This document shows, piece after piece, positions 14,931 through 24,900 of a stretch of 34,826 nt of DNA. Both the position numbers and the translations under genes were made by a program. Under the pieces are notes generated by a model. That model was not told where the DNA came from. It worked only from the letters and a program-made list of their open reading frames with translations, and ran no database searches. Source of the DNA: Amarolinea aalborgensis (lineage in GTDB: Bacteria; Chloroflexota; Anaerolineae; SSC4; Amarolineaceae). The stretch lies in assembly GCF_900491745.1 (NCBI RefSeq), contig NZ_UETR01000032.1, positions 1-34,826 of the forward strand. Reading direction: 5' to 3'. Position 1 is the stretch's first letter. Each line of letters opens with the position of its first letter.

Positions 14931-16163
14931 TTGAACGAACGACCAGGATTCTTCTCACTTCTAGCCAACGGGGTCATCGCGATCATCGTCGCGGTGACCC
15001 TGGGCTTGTTCTGGACGCACGGCAGCCAGGCCAATGACCGCCCGCTCGCACCCCAGCCGCCGGCCGGTACGATCACCGGCGTGGTGTGGCATGATCTGGA
15101 TGTGGACCTTTTTCCTGATGCCAATGAGCCGCGCCTGGCCGGCGTCACCATCACCCTCAAGGATGCCGCCCAGACCTACCTGACGAGCACAGTCAGCGGC
15201 GCGGATGGCGTCTACCGCTTCGACGGTCTGAGCGCCGGCGTCTACTGGGTGGTCGAGACCGACCCGCCCGGCTTCATCTCCACGACAGACAACAACGTGC
15301 GTGTGCAGCTCATCGGCAGCCAGGGCGCGGAAGTCAACTTCGGCGATGTGCTTCCGTTCACGGACACGCCAACGCCCGCAGTGACCCCGCTGGTCATGAG
15401 CTTGACCATCGCCGCCGGCGCGGATGACACGGCCGTGCGCAGCGATCTGGCGGTCAACCAGGTGACAAGTCCCGCGCTGCGGCTCGGCCGTGACGGTGTC
15501 TACAGCTTCGCGGGCGGCTTTCGTTTTGGCAGCGTCAATCTACCGGTTGGCGCGCAAGTAACTGAAGCCCGCCTGCGCCTGCAGCCCAACGGCGCGCACA
15601 GCGGCGGCCTGCCTGTGCAGTGGGTGGTGCATGGCGAGGCCAGCGACGCTGCGCCCGATTTTCAGCCTAACAACCCTTGGGCGCCCTTGCGGCCGCGCAC
15701 CCAGGCCGCGGCGGATTGGCTTGTGGACAACTGGCCCACGGACGCGGTCGAGTCGCCCAACCTGGCGGGGCCGCTGCAGGAGATCATTGACCGCCCCGGT
15801 TGGTCATCCGGTCAAGCAGTGGCCTTCTTGGTTTTCAGTCTGAGCAGTAACACCGGCTATCTCGATGTGCACGCCTGGGACGGCAACCCGGCGTGGGCCG
15901 CGCGTCTGGAGATCACGTTCCGTCCGCCGCTGGGCTGGTCAACCCCAACGCCCACGCCCACCGCCACCGGCACGCCAACGCCGACGGCAACAGCCACCGC
16001 GACCGACGCGCCGACGGCCACGCCGACGCCGGTCCTGACCCTAACCCCAACGCCCACGACAACCCTGACCGTGACGCCGACGCCCACGACGACCCTGACC
16101 AAGACGCCCACGCCCACCACGCGGCCGGCGCTGCGCTGGTATCTGCCCTTTGTGAGGCGGTAA
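14931..16163 (+). CDS. Secreted SdrD B-domain protein with DNRLRE-like region
   Basis: This 410-residue exported protein has an N-terminal signal or anchor helix (NGVIAIIVAVTLGLFW, about residues 12-27). Residues about 45-142 form an SdrD B-type domain (GVVWHDLDVDLFPDANEPRL, GVYWVVETDPPGF). A region at about 150-330 resembles DNRLRE/disaggregatase-like modules (LTIAAGADDTAVRS, ARLRLQPNGAH, SGQAVAFLVFSLSS). A Thr-Pro linker follows, then the short C-terminal tail LRWYLPFVRR. The B domain is closely related to those of the preceding giant protein, suggesting domain duplication. It starts at TTG 14931, with GGAG provided by a short repeat; no better start is visible. The protein is probably part of the cell surface; the binding partner is unknown. 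Confidence 0.8.
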   Translation: MNERPGFFSLLANGVIAIIVAVTLGLFWTHGSQANDRPLAPQPPAGTITGVVWHDLDVDLFPDANEPRLAGVTITLKDAAQTYLTSTVSGADGVYRFDGLSAGVYWVVETDPPGFISTTDNNVRVQLIGSQGAEVNFGDVLPFTDTPTPAVTPLVMSLTIAAGADDTAVRSDLAVNQVTSPALRLGRDGVYSFAGGFRFGSVNLPVGAQVTEARLRLQPNGAHSGGLPVQWVVHGEASDAAPDFQPNNPWAPLRPRTQAAADWLVDNWPTDAVESPNLAGPLQEIIDRPGWSSGQAVAFLVFSLSSNTGYLDVHAWDGNPAWAARLEITFRPPLGWSTPTPTPTATGTPTPTATATATDAPTATPTPVLTLTPTPTTTLTVTPTPTTTLTKTPTPTTRPALRWYLPFVRR

Positions 16164-16261
16164 GGGAACTCGGTTCTATTGACGCCGGGGGGGCTGGCTG
16201 GTACAATGGCGCCTGCGTGACAACCAGTGTGGGCGATTTTGCCGGGCCAAAGGATGCGACA

Positions 16262-16891
16262 ATGCTCAAGACGATTTCCACAAAGAATTCTCCAAGAAAT
16301 GGAGATGCACCGATCACCTTGCAACTACAGCCCATCGTCAACCTGGATGATGATGAATTCTTCGATTTTTGTCGCCTCAACCCTGACTTGCATATCGAGC
16401 GCACCCGTGAAGGATTTGTACAGATCATGACCCCAGCCGGCGGTGAAACCAGTGCACGCAATTCGATCCTGACAACCGACATTACCAATTGGGCGCGCCG
16501 TGATGGCACGGGGGTCGTCTTCGATTCATCGGGCGGTTTCATCTTGCCCAATGGCGCGATTCGTTCGCCCGATGTGGCGTGGGTGCGACGCACCAGGTTA
16601 GCCGCGCTGCAACCCGGCCAGAAGCGCCGGTTTCTTCCTCTGTGCCCTGATTTTATCGTTGAACTGCGATCAGCCACCGATAGCCTCGATAGCCTGCTGG
16701 AAAAGATGGAGGAGTATCGCAGCAACGGCGCCCAACTTGGCTGGCTGATTGACCCTGAAGCGCAGCGAGTGACCGTTTATCCGCGCAACGGCCGCGTGCT
16801 GTTCCTTGATCGCCCCCTGACTATCAGCGCTGATCCGATTTTGCCTGGTTTACAGCTTGATTTGCGCCCGATCTGGGAGCCGGATTTTTAG
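16262..16891 (+). CDS. Uma2-family (DUF820) nuclease-like protein
   Basis: This 209-residue protein matches the Uma2 family of PD-(D/E)XK nuclease-fold proteins: LDDDEFFDFCRLNPDLHIER, then FVQIMTPAGGETSARNSIL, GAIRSPDVAWVRRTR, CPDFIVELRSATDSLDSLLE and KMEEYRSNGAQLGWLIDPE. The SPDVAWV Asp and the FIVELRS acidic strand correspond to the nuclease core; the usual Lys of the D-ExK motif is replaced by Arg/Ser, so activity is uncertain. Such genes are numerous in Chloroflexota and cyanobacteria and their function is unknown. ATG 16262 is preceded by AAAGGA at seven bases; the frame stays open upstream but carries only shadow coding over the Thr-Pro linker of the previous gene. Confidence 0.88.
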   Translation: MLKTISTKNSPRNGDAPITLQLQPIVNLDDDEFFDFCRLNPDLHIERTREGFVQIMTPAGGETSARNSILTTDITNWARRDGTGVVFDSSGGFILPNGAIRSPDVAWVRRTRLAALQPGQKRRFLPLCPDFIVELRSATDSLDSLLEKMEEYRSNGAQLGWLIDPEAQRVTVYPRNGRVLFLDRPLTISADPILPGLQLDLRPIWEPDF

Positions 16892-16900
16892 TGCAGAGGT

Positions 16901-17009
16901 TAGAGACCAGAGACCGGAGACCAGAGACCGGAGATCATCCGTCTTACACGCACCCGATCTCCGATCACCAATCTCCAATCTCCATTTCTTTCCCCCTCTG
17001 GAGACCAGA
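16901..17009. repeat. GAGACCAGAGACCGGAGA repeats in inverted arrangement
   Basis: GAGACC/GGAGA units run in one direction at about 16901-16935 and as GATCTCCGATCACCAATCTC in the other at about 16956-16985, with a further GGAGACC at 16999. The region could fold back on itself. It carries the GGAG used by the methyltransferase gene. Confidence 0.6.
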
Positions 17010-17018
17010 TCCGTGACA

Positions 17019-17717
17019 ATGCTCGATCACCGTGACGTGTACCTGCAAAGCGCCGACGCCTACGATGCGCTGGTGGCGCGTGAGGACTATGAGCAGCACA
17101 TCCTGCCGGCGCTGAACGCCATCCGCCCGCTGGCTGGGCTGGATGTGGTGGAGTTGGGCGCGGGCACTGGCCGCCTGACCTGCCTCCTGGCGCCGGTTGT
17201 GCGTTCCATCCAGGCCTTCGATATCTCGCCGGCCATGTTGGCCGTCGCGCGGCGCAAGCTGCAGGCGGGCGGTTGGACGAACTGGCGCGTGCAGGAAGCG
17301 GACCATCGCCAGCTGCCGCTGCGGGCGGCCGTGGCCGATGTCGCCATCGCCGGCTGGAGCATCTGCTATACCGTCACCTGGCAACAGGAAAATGACGCCT
17401 GGCGTGCAGAGCTGGGCCAGGCGCTGGCTGAAATGCGCCGCGTGCTGCGTCCTGGCGGCGTGATGATTCTGCTGGAAACCCAGGGCACGGGGCAGACGAC
17501 GCCCTTGCCGCCGCCTCATCTGCGCGATTATTACGCGTACCTGGATGCGGCCGGCTTTGCGTCCACCTGGATTCGCACGGACTATCGTTTCGCGTCGGCC
17601 GAAGAGGCCGGGACGCTGACCGGTTTCTTTTTTGGCGACGACATGCTGGCCCGCATCGGCCCGCAGGCCCAGCCGATTCTGCCCGAATGCACGGGCCTAT
17701 GGTGGCTCACGGTATAA
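17019..17717 (+). CDS. Class I SAM-dependent methyltransferase
   Basis: This 232-residue cytoplasmic protein has the Methyltransf_11/25 type Rossmann fold. VVELGAGTGRLTCLLAP near residue 44 is motif I, the SAM-binding glycine loop; IQAFDISPAMLAVAR is motif II with the acidic residue for the ribose; ADVAIAGWSICYTV and EMRRVLRPGGVMILLE complete the core. The substrate is not recognisable. The start is ATG 17019; an in-frame GTG at 17013 is better spaced from GGAG and would add only two residues. The stop is followed after one base by the start of the HD-domain gene, so the two are probably translated together. Confidence 0.87.
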   Translation: MLDHRDVYLQSADAYDALVAREDYEQHILPALNAIRPLAGLDVVELGAGTGRLTCLLAPVVRSIQAFDISPAMLAVARRKLQAGGWTNWRVQEADHRQLPLRAAVADVAIAGWSICYTVTWQQENDAWRAELGQALAEMRRVLRPGGVMILLETQGTGQTTPLPPPHLRDYYAYLDAAGFASTWIRTDYRFASAEEAGTLTGFFFGDDMLARIGPQAQPILPECTGLWWLTV

Positions 17718-17718
17718 C

Positions 17719-18342
17719 ATGCCCAACGAACGCTTGCAACGCCAGGTTGAATTCATCCTGGAAATTGACAAACTGAAGACGGTCCTGCGCCAGACCTATC
17801 TCATGGACGGTTCTCGCCGTGAAAACTCAGCCGAGCATACCTGGCACCTGACGGTGATGGCCCTGGTTTTGAGCGAATACGCCAACACGCCGGTCAACTT
17901 GCTGCAGGTCCTCAAGATGCTGGTGGTGCACGACATCGTGGAAATTGACGCCGGCGACACCTACATCTACGACGAGCGCGCCAGCCTGGACAAGGCGGCG
18001 CGTGAAGAGGCGGCGGCCGATCGTCTGTTCGGCCTTTTGCCCGCGGATCAGGCGGCTGAGCTGCGCGCGCTGTGGAACGAATTCGAGCAGCGGCAGACGC
18101 CCGAAGCGCGCTTTGCCGCCGCGCTCGACCGCTTGATGCCCCTCCTTCACAATTATCACACGCAGGGCAAGTCCTGGAGGGCGCACGGCGTCACCGCGGA
18201 CCGCGTGGTCGCGCGTGTGCGTCACATCGAGGAAGGCTCGCAGGCGCTGTGGGACTTTGCCCAGGGTGTGATCGAAGCGGCCGTCGCGCACGGCTACCTG
18301 GCCCCGGCAGCCAGACCGGGAAATCTCCCTGAAGATGAATGA
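17719..18342 (+). CDS. HD-domain hydrolase, YfbR/HDDC2-like nucleotidase
   Basis: This 207-residue protein belongs to the HD_3 group related to YfbR 5'-deoxyribonucleotidase and HDDC2. ILEIDKLKTVLRQTYLMDGS, RRENSAEHTWHLTVMALVLS, LKMLVVHDIVEIDAGDTYIY and FAAALDRLMPLLHNYHTQGK contain the metal ligands: His of SAEHTWH, the His-Asp pair of VVHDIVEID, and the later Asp of ALDRLMP. The expected reaction is dephosphorylation of nucleoside monophosphates in the cytoplasm, so a nucleotide-pool role is likely. ATG 17719 follows the methyltransferase stop by one base, and the next gene starts three bases after this stop, indicating an operon. Confidence 0.9.
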   Translation: MPNERLQRQVEFILEIDKLKTVLRQTYLMDGSRRENSAEHTWHLTVMALVLSEYANTPVNLLQVLKMLVVHDIVEIDAGDTYIYDERASLDKAAREEAAADRLFGLLPADQAAELRALWNEFEQRQTPEARFAAALDRLMPLLHNYHTQGKSWRAHGVTADRVVARVRHIEEGSQALWDFAQGVIEAAVAHGYLAPAARPGNLPEDE

Positions 18343-18345
18343 CCG

Positions 18346-20571
18346 ATGATCCAGTTACCTTCACTGACCGGCGCAATGTGGATCTTTGCATCCAGGTTAC
18401 ACCCGCGACGTCTGCGCGCGGCTCTGTCTGCCCATGGGCTTGCCTGGCTGCTCGTGATCTTTGCCATCCTGGCCTTGATCTTCTCATTTTTCACCGGCAA
18501 GGCCGCGGCGTTGGCAATCATGGTCGCATCCAACCCGCACAGCCGCGCAGCTCCCAATCCCACCAGTGTGGTGCAATCGAGCCAGCTCAGCGCGTGCCTG
18601 GCGGTGGACGCGACCATCCACGAGGCCGAGGCCACGGTGCTCCTGGCCTTCTCCGGCGCGCCCACCAGCGCCAGCCTCAAACTGGACATCAACAACGCGC
18701 GGCCGGGCCACAGCATCTATCTCAACGGCAGCCGAATTGGCGCGATTCCCGACTGGACGGCCGGCAGCGGCTATTGCGCGCGCACCGGTATCACCACCAC
18801 CCTGCCAATTGCGGATGTGACGCTCGTGCGCAACGGCCTCAACACGATTCGCATCGTCAACGACGCGGACCCGAACGATAGTTACAGCGTGGGCAGCGGC
18901 ATCCTGGAGATCAGCGGCGAGGTAACGGGCGCGACCTACCAGGATTTCGTCTACCCCAGCAGCTATCCGTTGTATCCCGCCTACTTGCGCGCCATCGCGC
19001 AGATTCCATCCAACTATGATGGCACGCCGCGGCCGCTGGTGATCGGCGTCCACGGCTACGGCAATGAGCTAAACCTGCGCTGGCAGCCGATCTACAGCTA
19101 CGGCGCGGAGGCCAATCGCCGCGGCTGGCTGTTGGCTTCGCCCGAAATGCACGGCGAAAACCCCAGCTCCGGCGGCGGACATTCGCTGGGCGCGCGCGCC
19201 GCGCAGCGCGACCTGCTCGACACCGTCAACTACATGAAGGCGCACTATGCCGTGGATGCCAGCCGCATTTACCTGGTCGGTTTCTCCATGGGCGCGCAAA
19301 CGGCTCTGCTGGGCGCGGCGAAGTACCCAGAGGTCTTTGCCGGCGTCGTCGAGTATTCCGCGTTTGCCTCGCTGAGCGATTGGTACAGCGAGACCGAGGA
19401 CTGGCGACGCACGGTCATCGAGAGCGAATGTTACGGCGCGCCCTCATCGCAGCCGTTTGAGTATGCACGGCGCGCGCCCAAGAACGTGGCGCTGTCGCTC
19501 AAGCATATGCCATTGGCGATCGTCCACGGCACGGCCGACACCAAAGTCCTGCCCCACCACGGCCAGGACATCTACAACGCCATCAACCTGGTGGGGCCAG
19601 ACCGGCTGGAGATTCATTGGTACAACGGCAATCACGACGGCGACCCCAGTCCCTGGAACGCGGCCTGGGCCTTTGATTTTCTCAGCCCGCTGACCCTGGC
19701 CAGCAACCCGCCGGCGATTGCCCTGCGCACGGATGAGAGCAAGACCGCCTGGTGGCTGGGCATCACGCAGTACGGCGGCGCGCATTGGACGGCCGCGGAT
19801 CTTGCGTTCAGCAACAGCGCACGCTGGATCACCGGCGTCATCACCGAAGAAGCGAGCGCGGACTTCACCTTCGATGTGGGCAGTCTGGGCCTGCCGGCCA
19901 GCGGCGCGTACGTGCTGGAGAAGGACAACCTGACCAACGGGACGCACAGCGTGCAGGCGCTGACGGCCGCGAACGGCCGCGTGACCGCCTATCTCAACAC
20001 CGCACCCTGGCGCATCCGCCTGTCGCCCGGCAGCAGCACCCCAACGCCCACCCCGATTTGGACGCCGACGCCAACGCCCACGGCTACGCCCACGACTACC
20101 CCGACCCCGACGCCAACGCGCACGCCAACCGCAACGCCTACCATGACACCCACGACGACGTCATCGCCGACGCCGACCGCAACGGCGACCGCCACCCCAA
20201 CGGCCACGGCCTCCGCGACCCCCACCCCCACGCCAACCCCGGCGGTCGGGGCTGTCCGCGGAACGGTCTTTGCCGATCTGAACCGCGACCTGGCGCAGCA
20301 GCCCAACGAGCCGGGCATTGCCGGCGTCACTGTCACCCTGCGTCAAGGCGCGTTCCTGGTTGCCTCTGCGGCCACCGACAGTCAGGGCGCCTATCGCTTC
20401 TTCAACCTGTCGCCCACCAGCTACACGGTGAGCGTCGCCGCGCCGCCGGCCTTCGCCATCCTGGGCAGCGACCTCCAAGGCGTGCTGGTGACGGCGGGCA
20501 GCAACCTGGAGGTCAATTTCGCTGCTTTCCCCTGGCAGTATCGCTTTTTGCCGCTGTTGAAATCACCATGA
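18346..20571 (+). CDS. Secreted alpha/beta-hydrolase (esterase/depolymerase-like) with SdrD B domain
   Basis: This 741-residue exported protein has an N-terminal membrane helix (AWLLVIFAILALIFSFF). Residues about 75-190 look like a galactose-binding-type beta-sandwich. The hydrolase domain spans about 195-450: LVIGVHGYGNE (oxyanion region), YLVGFSMGAQTALLG with nucleophile Ser near 313, VHGTADTKVLPHHG with Asp near 397, and YNGNHDGD with His near 429. This arrangement suits prolyl-oligopeptidase-like or PHB-depolymerase-like esterases acting on extracellular polymers; the exact substrate is unknown. A beta-rich region, a Thr-Pro linker (about 566-632) and one SdrD B-type domain follow (AVRGTVFADLNRDLAQQPNE). 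The tail is WQYRFLPLLKSP. The stop overlaps the ATG of the RNA methyltransferase gene by an ATGA. Confidence 0.85.
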   Translation: MIQLPSLTGAMWIFASRLHPRRLRAALSAHGLAWLLVIFAILALIFSFFTGKAAALAIMVASNPHSRAAPNPTSVVQSSQLSACLAVDATIHEAEATVLLAFSGAPTSASLKLDINNARPGHSIYLNGSRIGAIPDWTAGSGYCARTGITTTLPIADVTLVRNGLNTIRIVNDADPNDSYSVGSGILEISGEVTGATYQDFVYPSSYPLYPAYLRAIAQIPSNYDGTPRPLVIGVHGYGNELNLRWQPIYSYGAEANRRGWLLASPEMHGENPSSGGGHSLGARAAQRDLLDTVNYMKAHYAVDASRIYLVGFSMGAQTALLGAAKYPEVFAGVVEYSAFASLSDWYSETEDWRRTVIESECYGAPSSQPFEYARRAPKNVALSLKHMPLAIVHGTADTKVLPHHGQDIYNAINLVGPDRLEIHWYNGNHDGDPSPWNAAWAFDFLSPLTLASNPPAIALRTDESKTAWWLGITQYGGAHWTAADLAFSNSARWITGVITEEASADFTFDVGSLGLPASGAYVLEKDNLTNGTHSVQALTAANGRVTAYLNTAPWRIRLSPGSSTPTPTPIWTPTPTPTATPTTTPTPTPTRTPTATPTMTPTTTSSPTPTATATATPTATASATPTPTPTPAVGAVRGTVFADLNRDLAQQPNEPGIAGVTVTLRQGAFLVASAATDSQGAYRFFNLSPTSYTVSVAAPPAFAILGSDLQGVLVTAGSNLEVNFAAFPWQYRFLPLLKSP

Positions 20572-21953
20572 CCAATATTCTTGAACTGACACTGACCGGC
20601 ATCGCACACGGGGGTGAAGCCCTGGGCCGGCATGACGGCAAAGTGATCTTCGTGCCTTTCGCCATCCCAGGCGAAACCGTGCGCGTCGAGATCATCGAGC
20701 AGAAGGCCAATTGGGCGCGGGCGCGCTTGCTTGCCGTCCTCGCGCCCAGCCCGGATCGAGTCGAGCCGCCGTGCCCGTATTTCGGCCCGCAGCGCTGCGG
20801 CGGCTGTCAATGGCAGCACATCGCGTATGCACGTCAACTGGAGCTCAAACAGGCGATTGTGCGCGATCAATTGGCGCGCCTGGGCCGGCTGACCGATCCG
20901 CCGGTGGCCGAAACGTGGGCTGTGGCCCTGACCGATGACGATGACCCGGCCTGGCGCTATCGCAACCACGTGCAGTTCAATGTCACCGCAGATGGACGGC
21001 CCGCGTTCCAACGGGCCGCCAGTCACGACGTGATCGCCGTGGACGAGTGCCTGCTCCTGTCGCCCAGCCTCGATGCGCTTCACGCGGCGCTGTGGGCCGG
21101 CGCCACCGCGGACGAGCCGGAGAGCGAGCCGGCCGAGGAGCCGCCAACCGCGGCCGCAGCCAGCTACAAAGGCAAGCTCTGGACGCTGGGCGCGGAGCCT
21201 GGCGACCAACCGGCGGCGCGCCGCGCCCGAACGCCAGGCTCGGCTCTGCGCCGTTTGACCCTGCGCAGCAGCGCGGCCAGCGGACAAACCCTGCTGGTGG
21301 TGGAGACGAGCGACGGGTTGGCGCCGGAGCTGGCGCTTGATTTGCCGGTGGCCGTCGCTTTGCTGCACACCGACGGTCAGGCGGAAGCGTTGGTCGGTCA
21401 GGCCACGATCGAGGAGGAAGTCCACGGTCGGCGTTATCGCGTCTCGGCCGGCAGCTTCTTCCAGGTCAACACCGCAGGCGCCGAAGCCCTGGTGGACCTG
21501 GTGCTCGATTTCCTGGATCCGCAGCCCACGCAGCGCCTGCTCGATGCCTACGCGGGCGTGGGGCTGTTTGCGCTGGCCCTGGCGCCCTTCTGCCGCCAGG
21601 TGGACGCCATCGAGGCGTCGCCCAGCGCCTGTGATGATTTTACCTGGAACGCGACCGGCCTGCCGCAGGTCAGCCTGCATGCGGGGGACACGACGGCCGT
21701 GCTTGCCACGCTGACCGGCCCCTACGCGGGTATCGTCGTGGATCCGCCGCGCACCGGCCTGGGCAGGGACGTGGTCACACACCTGGCCCGCCTGGCCGCG
21801 CCGCGCCTGGCCTACGTCTCGTGCGACCCGGCCACGCTGGCGCGCGATGCCGCGCTGCTGACCCAGGCCGGCTACCGGCTGCGCTCGGTGCAGCCGCTGG
21901 ACCTTTTTCCCCAAACGTATCATGTGGAAAGTGTGGCGCTGTGGGAACGTTGA
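20568..21953 (+). CDS. 23S rRNA/tRNA (uracil-5-)-methyltransferase, RlmD/TrmA family
   Basis: This 461-residue enzyme uses SAM to methylate C5 of a uridine in RNA. The N-terminal TRAM domain (about 1-58) reads LTLTGIAHGGEALGRHDGKV then IFVPFAIPGETVRVEI. The Fe-S motif follows as CPYFGPQRCGGCQWQH, with Cys near 69, 77 and 80. The catalytic half has FFQVNTAGAEALVDLV, LLDAYAGVGLFALALAP (SAM loop), GIVVDPPRTGLG and YVSCDPATLARDAALL, whose Cys near 419 is the nucleophile. A Pro/Glu/Ala-rich insert near 185-225 is unusual. The target base cannot be told from sequence alone. The ATG overlaps the preceding esterase stop by four bases, and the end overlaps the next start. Confidence 0.9.
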   Translation: MTNILELTLTGIAHGGEALGRHDGKVIFVPFAIPGETVRVEIIEQKANWARARLLAVLAPSPDRVEPPCPYFGPQRCGGCQWQHIAYARQLELKQAIVRDQLARLGRLTDPPVAETWAVALTDDDDPAWRYRNHVQFNVTADGRPAFQRAASHDVIAVDECLLLSPSLDALHAALWAGATADEPESEPAEEPPTAAAASYKGKLWTLGAEPGDQPAARRARTPGSALRRLTLRSSAASGQTLLVVETSDGLAPELALDLPVAVALLHTDGQAEALVGQATIEEEVHGRRYRVSAGSFFQVNTAGAEALVDLVLDFLDPQPTQRLLDAYAGVGLFALALAPFCRQVDAIEASPSACDDFTWNATGLPQVSLHAGDTTAVLATLTGPYAGIVVDPPRTGLGRDVVTHLARLAAPRLAYVSCDPATLARDAALLTQAGYRLRSVQPLDLFPQTYHVESVALWER

Positions 21954-24900
21954 AAACTCTGGCCGTCTTGACAACCGTGGCAATCATCTCTCTGTGGGCG
22001 CTGACGCAGGCGTCGGCCGCGGTGAATCGAGGGCCGCTCCTGGCTGCCGATCTCCAAACCGCGGCGTCTCTCGCCGCCGGCCAGCCGTTGGCCCCGCCGC
22101 CGCCGTCATGCACCTTGACCGAAGGCGCGGCCTGCCCGTCCGCGGTGGATGGACGCCTGCGCTGGCTGCGCACGCGCCAGGTCAAAGGGCAGCTAACCGG
22201 CGCACTGGCGAACGCGGTGCCGCTGACGGTGCGCTTCGACCATGCGCCCACGGCCGCCGAGTTGGACGCGCTGCGCCAACTGGGTGAGATTTCGCCGTGG
22301 GTCGAGGACCTGATCTGCCAGGCGCCCGGCTGCGGTCAGGAAACCGGCGCGGCCGCCAGCCGCGTGTTCATCATCCCTGTGCGCGTGCCGTGGGCCGCGT
22401 TCGATCGGCTGCTCAGCCTGCCGGGCGTGGTGCAGATCGAAGCCGACAGCAGCGACGATCTGCTGCCGCCGCTCGACATCAACGTGGCGGAGATGCACGC
22501 GACGGCCGCCTGGGCTGTCTCCAACACCCTGCCCAGTGGCCTGACCGGCGCCGGCGTCACGATTGCCGACATTGACACCGGCGTAGATGTCTTCCATCCG
22601 CTCCTATTCCGCGCAGACGGCGGCGCGTTTGCCTGGCTGGATGGCAACGGCAACGGCCTGTTCGATCCTGGCCTCGACGCGGTTGATTTGAATGGCAACG
22701 GCGCGGCCGACCCCAACGAATGGCTGGGCATGGTGGATGGTACGTCGGTGCCGGCCGATGGCTACCCGCGTCCCTACGATGTGCCAGGCACGAACGACGG
22801 CGTCTTCCGCAGCGACATAGATTGGCTCTACAACGATGCCAATCACAACGGGCAGCGCGACTACGGCGTCAGTTTTGGCGACGCCGCGCCTTCCCTGGGC
22901 GAGCGGGTTTTCCTGGTGAACGATGCCAACGGCAACCACCAGCTTGACCCGGGCGAGAGTTTGACGGGGCTGGGCAGCAGCAAGATTGCGCGTGTGTTCG
23001 ATGTCAACGGCATCACGCGACGCCGCGGCGTGGATCTCAGCCTGACCGGAGGCGATCCCTATGCGCATGGTACGTCTGTGCTGGGCATTCTGGCCGGCGG
23101 TTGGCGCACCGTTAACCGCTACACCGGCCTGGCGCCCGATGCGGAGCTGCTCCTGGCCGACCCTTACAGCACAGGCAACGGCATCTCGGAGTCGCTGCTG
23201 TGGGCGCAGGCCAACGGCGCGCAGGTCGTGGTGCACGAGTACACGCACATTAGCCAGGAGTATTTCGACGGCTCCTCCAACCATGAGCGGCTAATTGCGG
23301 AGGCCCAACGCCAGGGTATTATCCAGGTCCTGCCGGCCGGCAACATCAACCGCGGCTACAAGCACACTGCGGCCACCGTCGCCGCCGGCGCAGCGATTGC
23401 GCTGCCGTTCCAACAGCCGGCCGGCAACGACGCCACCGCCGTGGATATTACGCTGGTCTGGCATGGCGATCCCGCGGCGCTGGCGGCGACGATTACCACG
23501 CCCGCGGGCGGGGCGGGCAACATCTTCACCCTATCCGCCACGGCCAATTCGATCATCACCAGCGACGGTCATTCGATCTCTGGCGTGCGTCTACAATCGA
23601 GCCGCGGCACCGCGCGCCTCGATTTTCATCTGCTGCGCAGCCCCGTGACCACCGGCGCGTTTACCCTGGCCGTCACCAACACGACCAGCCTGCCGGTGGC
23701 GCTCAGCGCGTTCGTGCAGGACAACCGTACGGCCTGGTTGGGCGGCATGGAATGGGTCGGGCCGCGCAATCCGGCGATGAGCGTGATCTGGCCGGCCACC
23801 GCGGACGCCGGCATCGTGGTGGCTTCCTACAGCACGCGCGGCTTCAGCGGCGGTCTTGACCCCGTAACGCCCGGCGGCCTGAGCGTGTTCAGCGGACAGG
23901 GGCCGCGCGTGGACGGCGAGCCGCTGCTCGATGTCGCCGCGCCGAGCAATTACGACGTGGCGACCGCGCTCGACCGCACGCAAACCGGGCAGTGGGGTCA
24001 GTACCGCTGGTTCAGCGGCACCAGCGGCGCGGCGCCGCATGTGGGGGGCGCGGCCGCCCTGCTGCGCCAGGCGCGGCCCGATTTGAATGCGGAGCAGATC
24101 AAGGCGGCCCTGGTCGCGGGCGCGCGCCGCGACAGCTTCACCGGCGCGCAGGCCAACGAGGCCTTTGGCGCGGGCAAGGTGGATGTGGCCGGCGCGCTGC
24201 GCCAGATTTTGCCCTTTGCGCCGCTGCGCGCGACCCGGCTCAGCGGCCCGGCGCCCACGCCCGATGGCGTCATGCTGCCCGGCGAATGGGACGCCGCGAC
24301 GCATCTACACCTGCCGCTGGCCTTCCTGACCAACACCCCGCAGCGGGGCGCGCTCGATCTGTGGTTGACGGCCTCGCCGGGCGCGACCGACCGTCTGCTG
24401 GTTGCGGCGCAAATCAGCGGCGTGCAGTCTACGGCCGGCGAGACGCTGTGGCTGTGGTTTGGCGGGGGCGATGTCAAATCGCTCAGCGCGAGCGCGGGCT
24501 GGCTCGATTGGCATTGGGCCAACGGCAGCCTGGCGTTGGACGGCGCGCAAAACGGCCGCGGCGCGGTCGGTCAGGCGAACGGCGCGCTGATCTTCGAATT
24601 GGGCATGCCGCTGGCGCCGCCGGATGGCGACGACGTGCAGTTGACGCCGCTGCACGACAGTCTGCTGGCGGTGGCCTTCAGTCAGCCGTTCACCGACACC
24701 TTTGGCGTCGGCCGTGTGGCGGCGGGCGCGTGGCCGGCCGATTTCTACCTGGGGCAATGGGAAAAATTAGGACGCCTGGCGCTGACGCCCGCAGTCAGCG
24801 GCGACCTGACCGGCGATGGCGTTGCCGACGTCGTGGATGTGCAGCGCGTCGCCGCGCGTTGGGCCACGGACAGCCGAGATCCCGGCTACGATGCCGTGAC

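Noticed and set aside
15893..16261. Longer Uma2 start reading back over the previous gene
   Set aside because: The extension is a frame-shifted reading of the Thr-Pro linker (Asp/His/Arg-rich). Family sequence begins after ATG 16262.
19752..20567. Longer start for the RNA methyltransferase
   Set aside because: The upstream frame overlaps the esterase and is low-complexity. The TRAM domain begins at ATG 20568, which overlaps the esterase stop.
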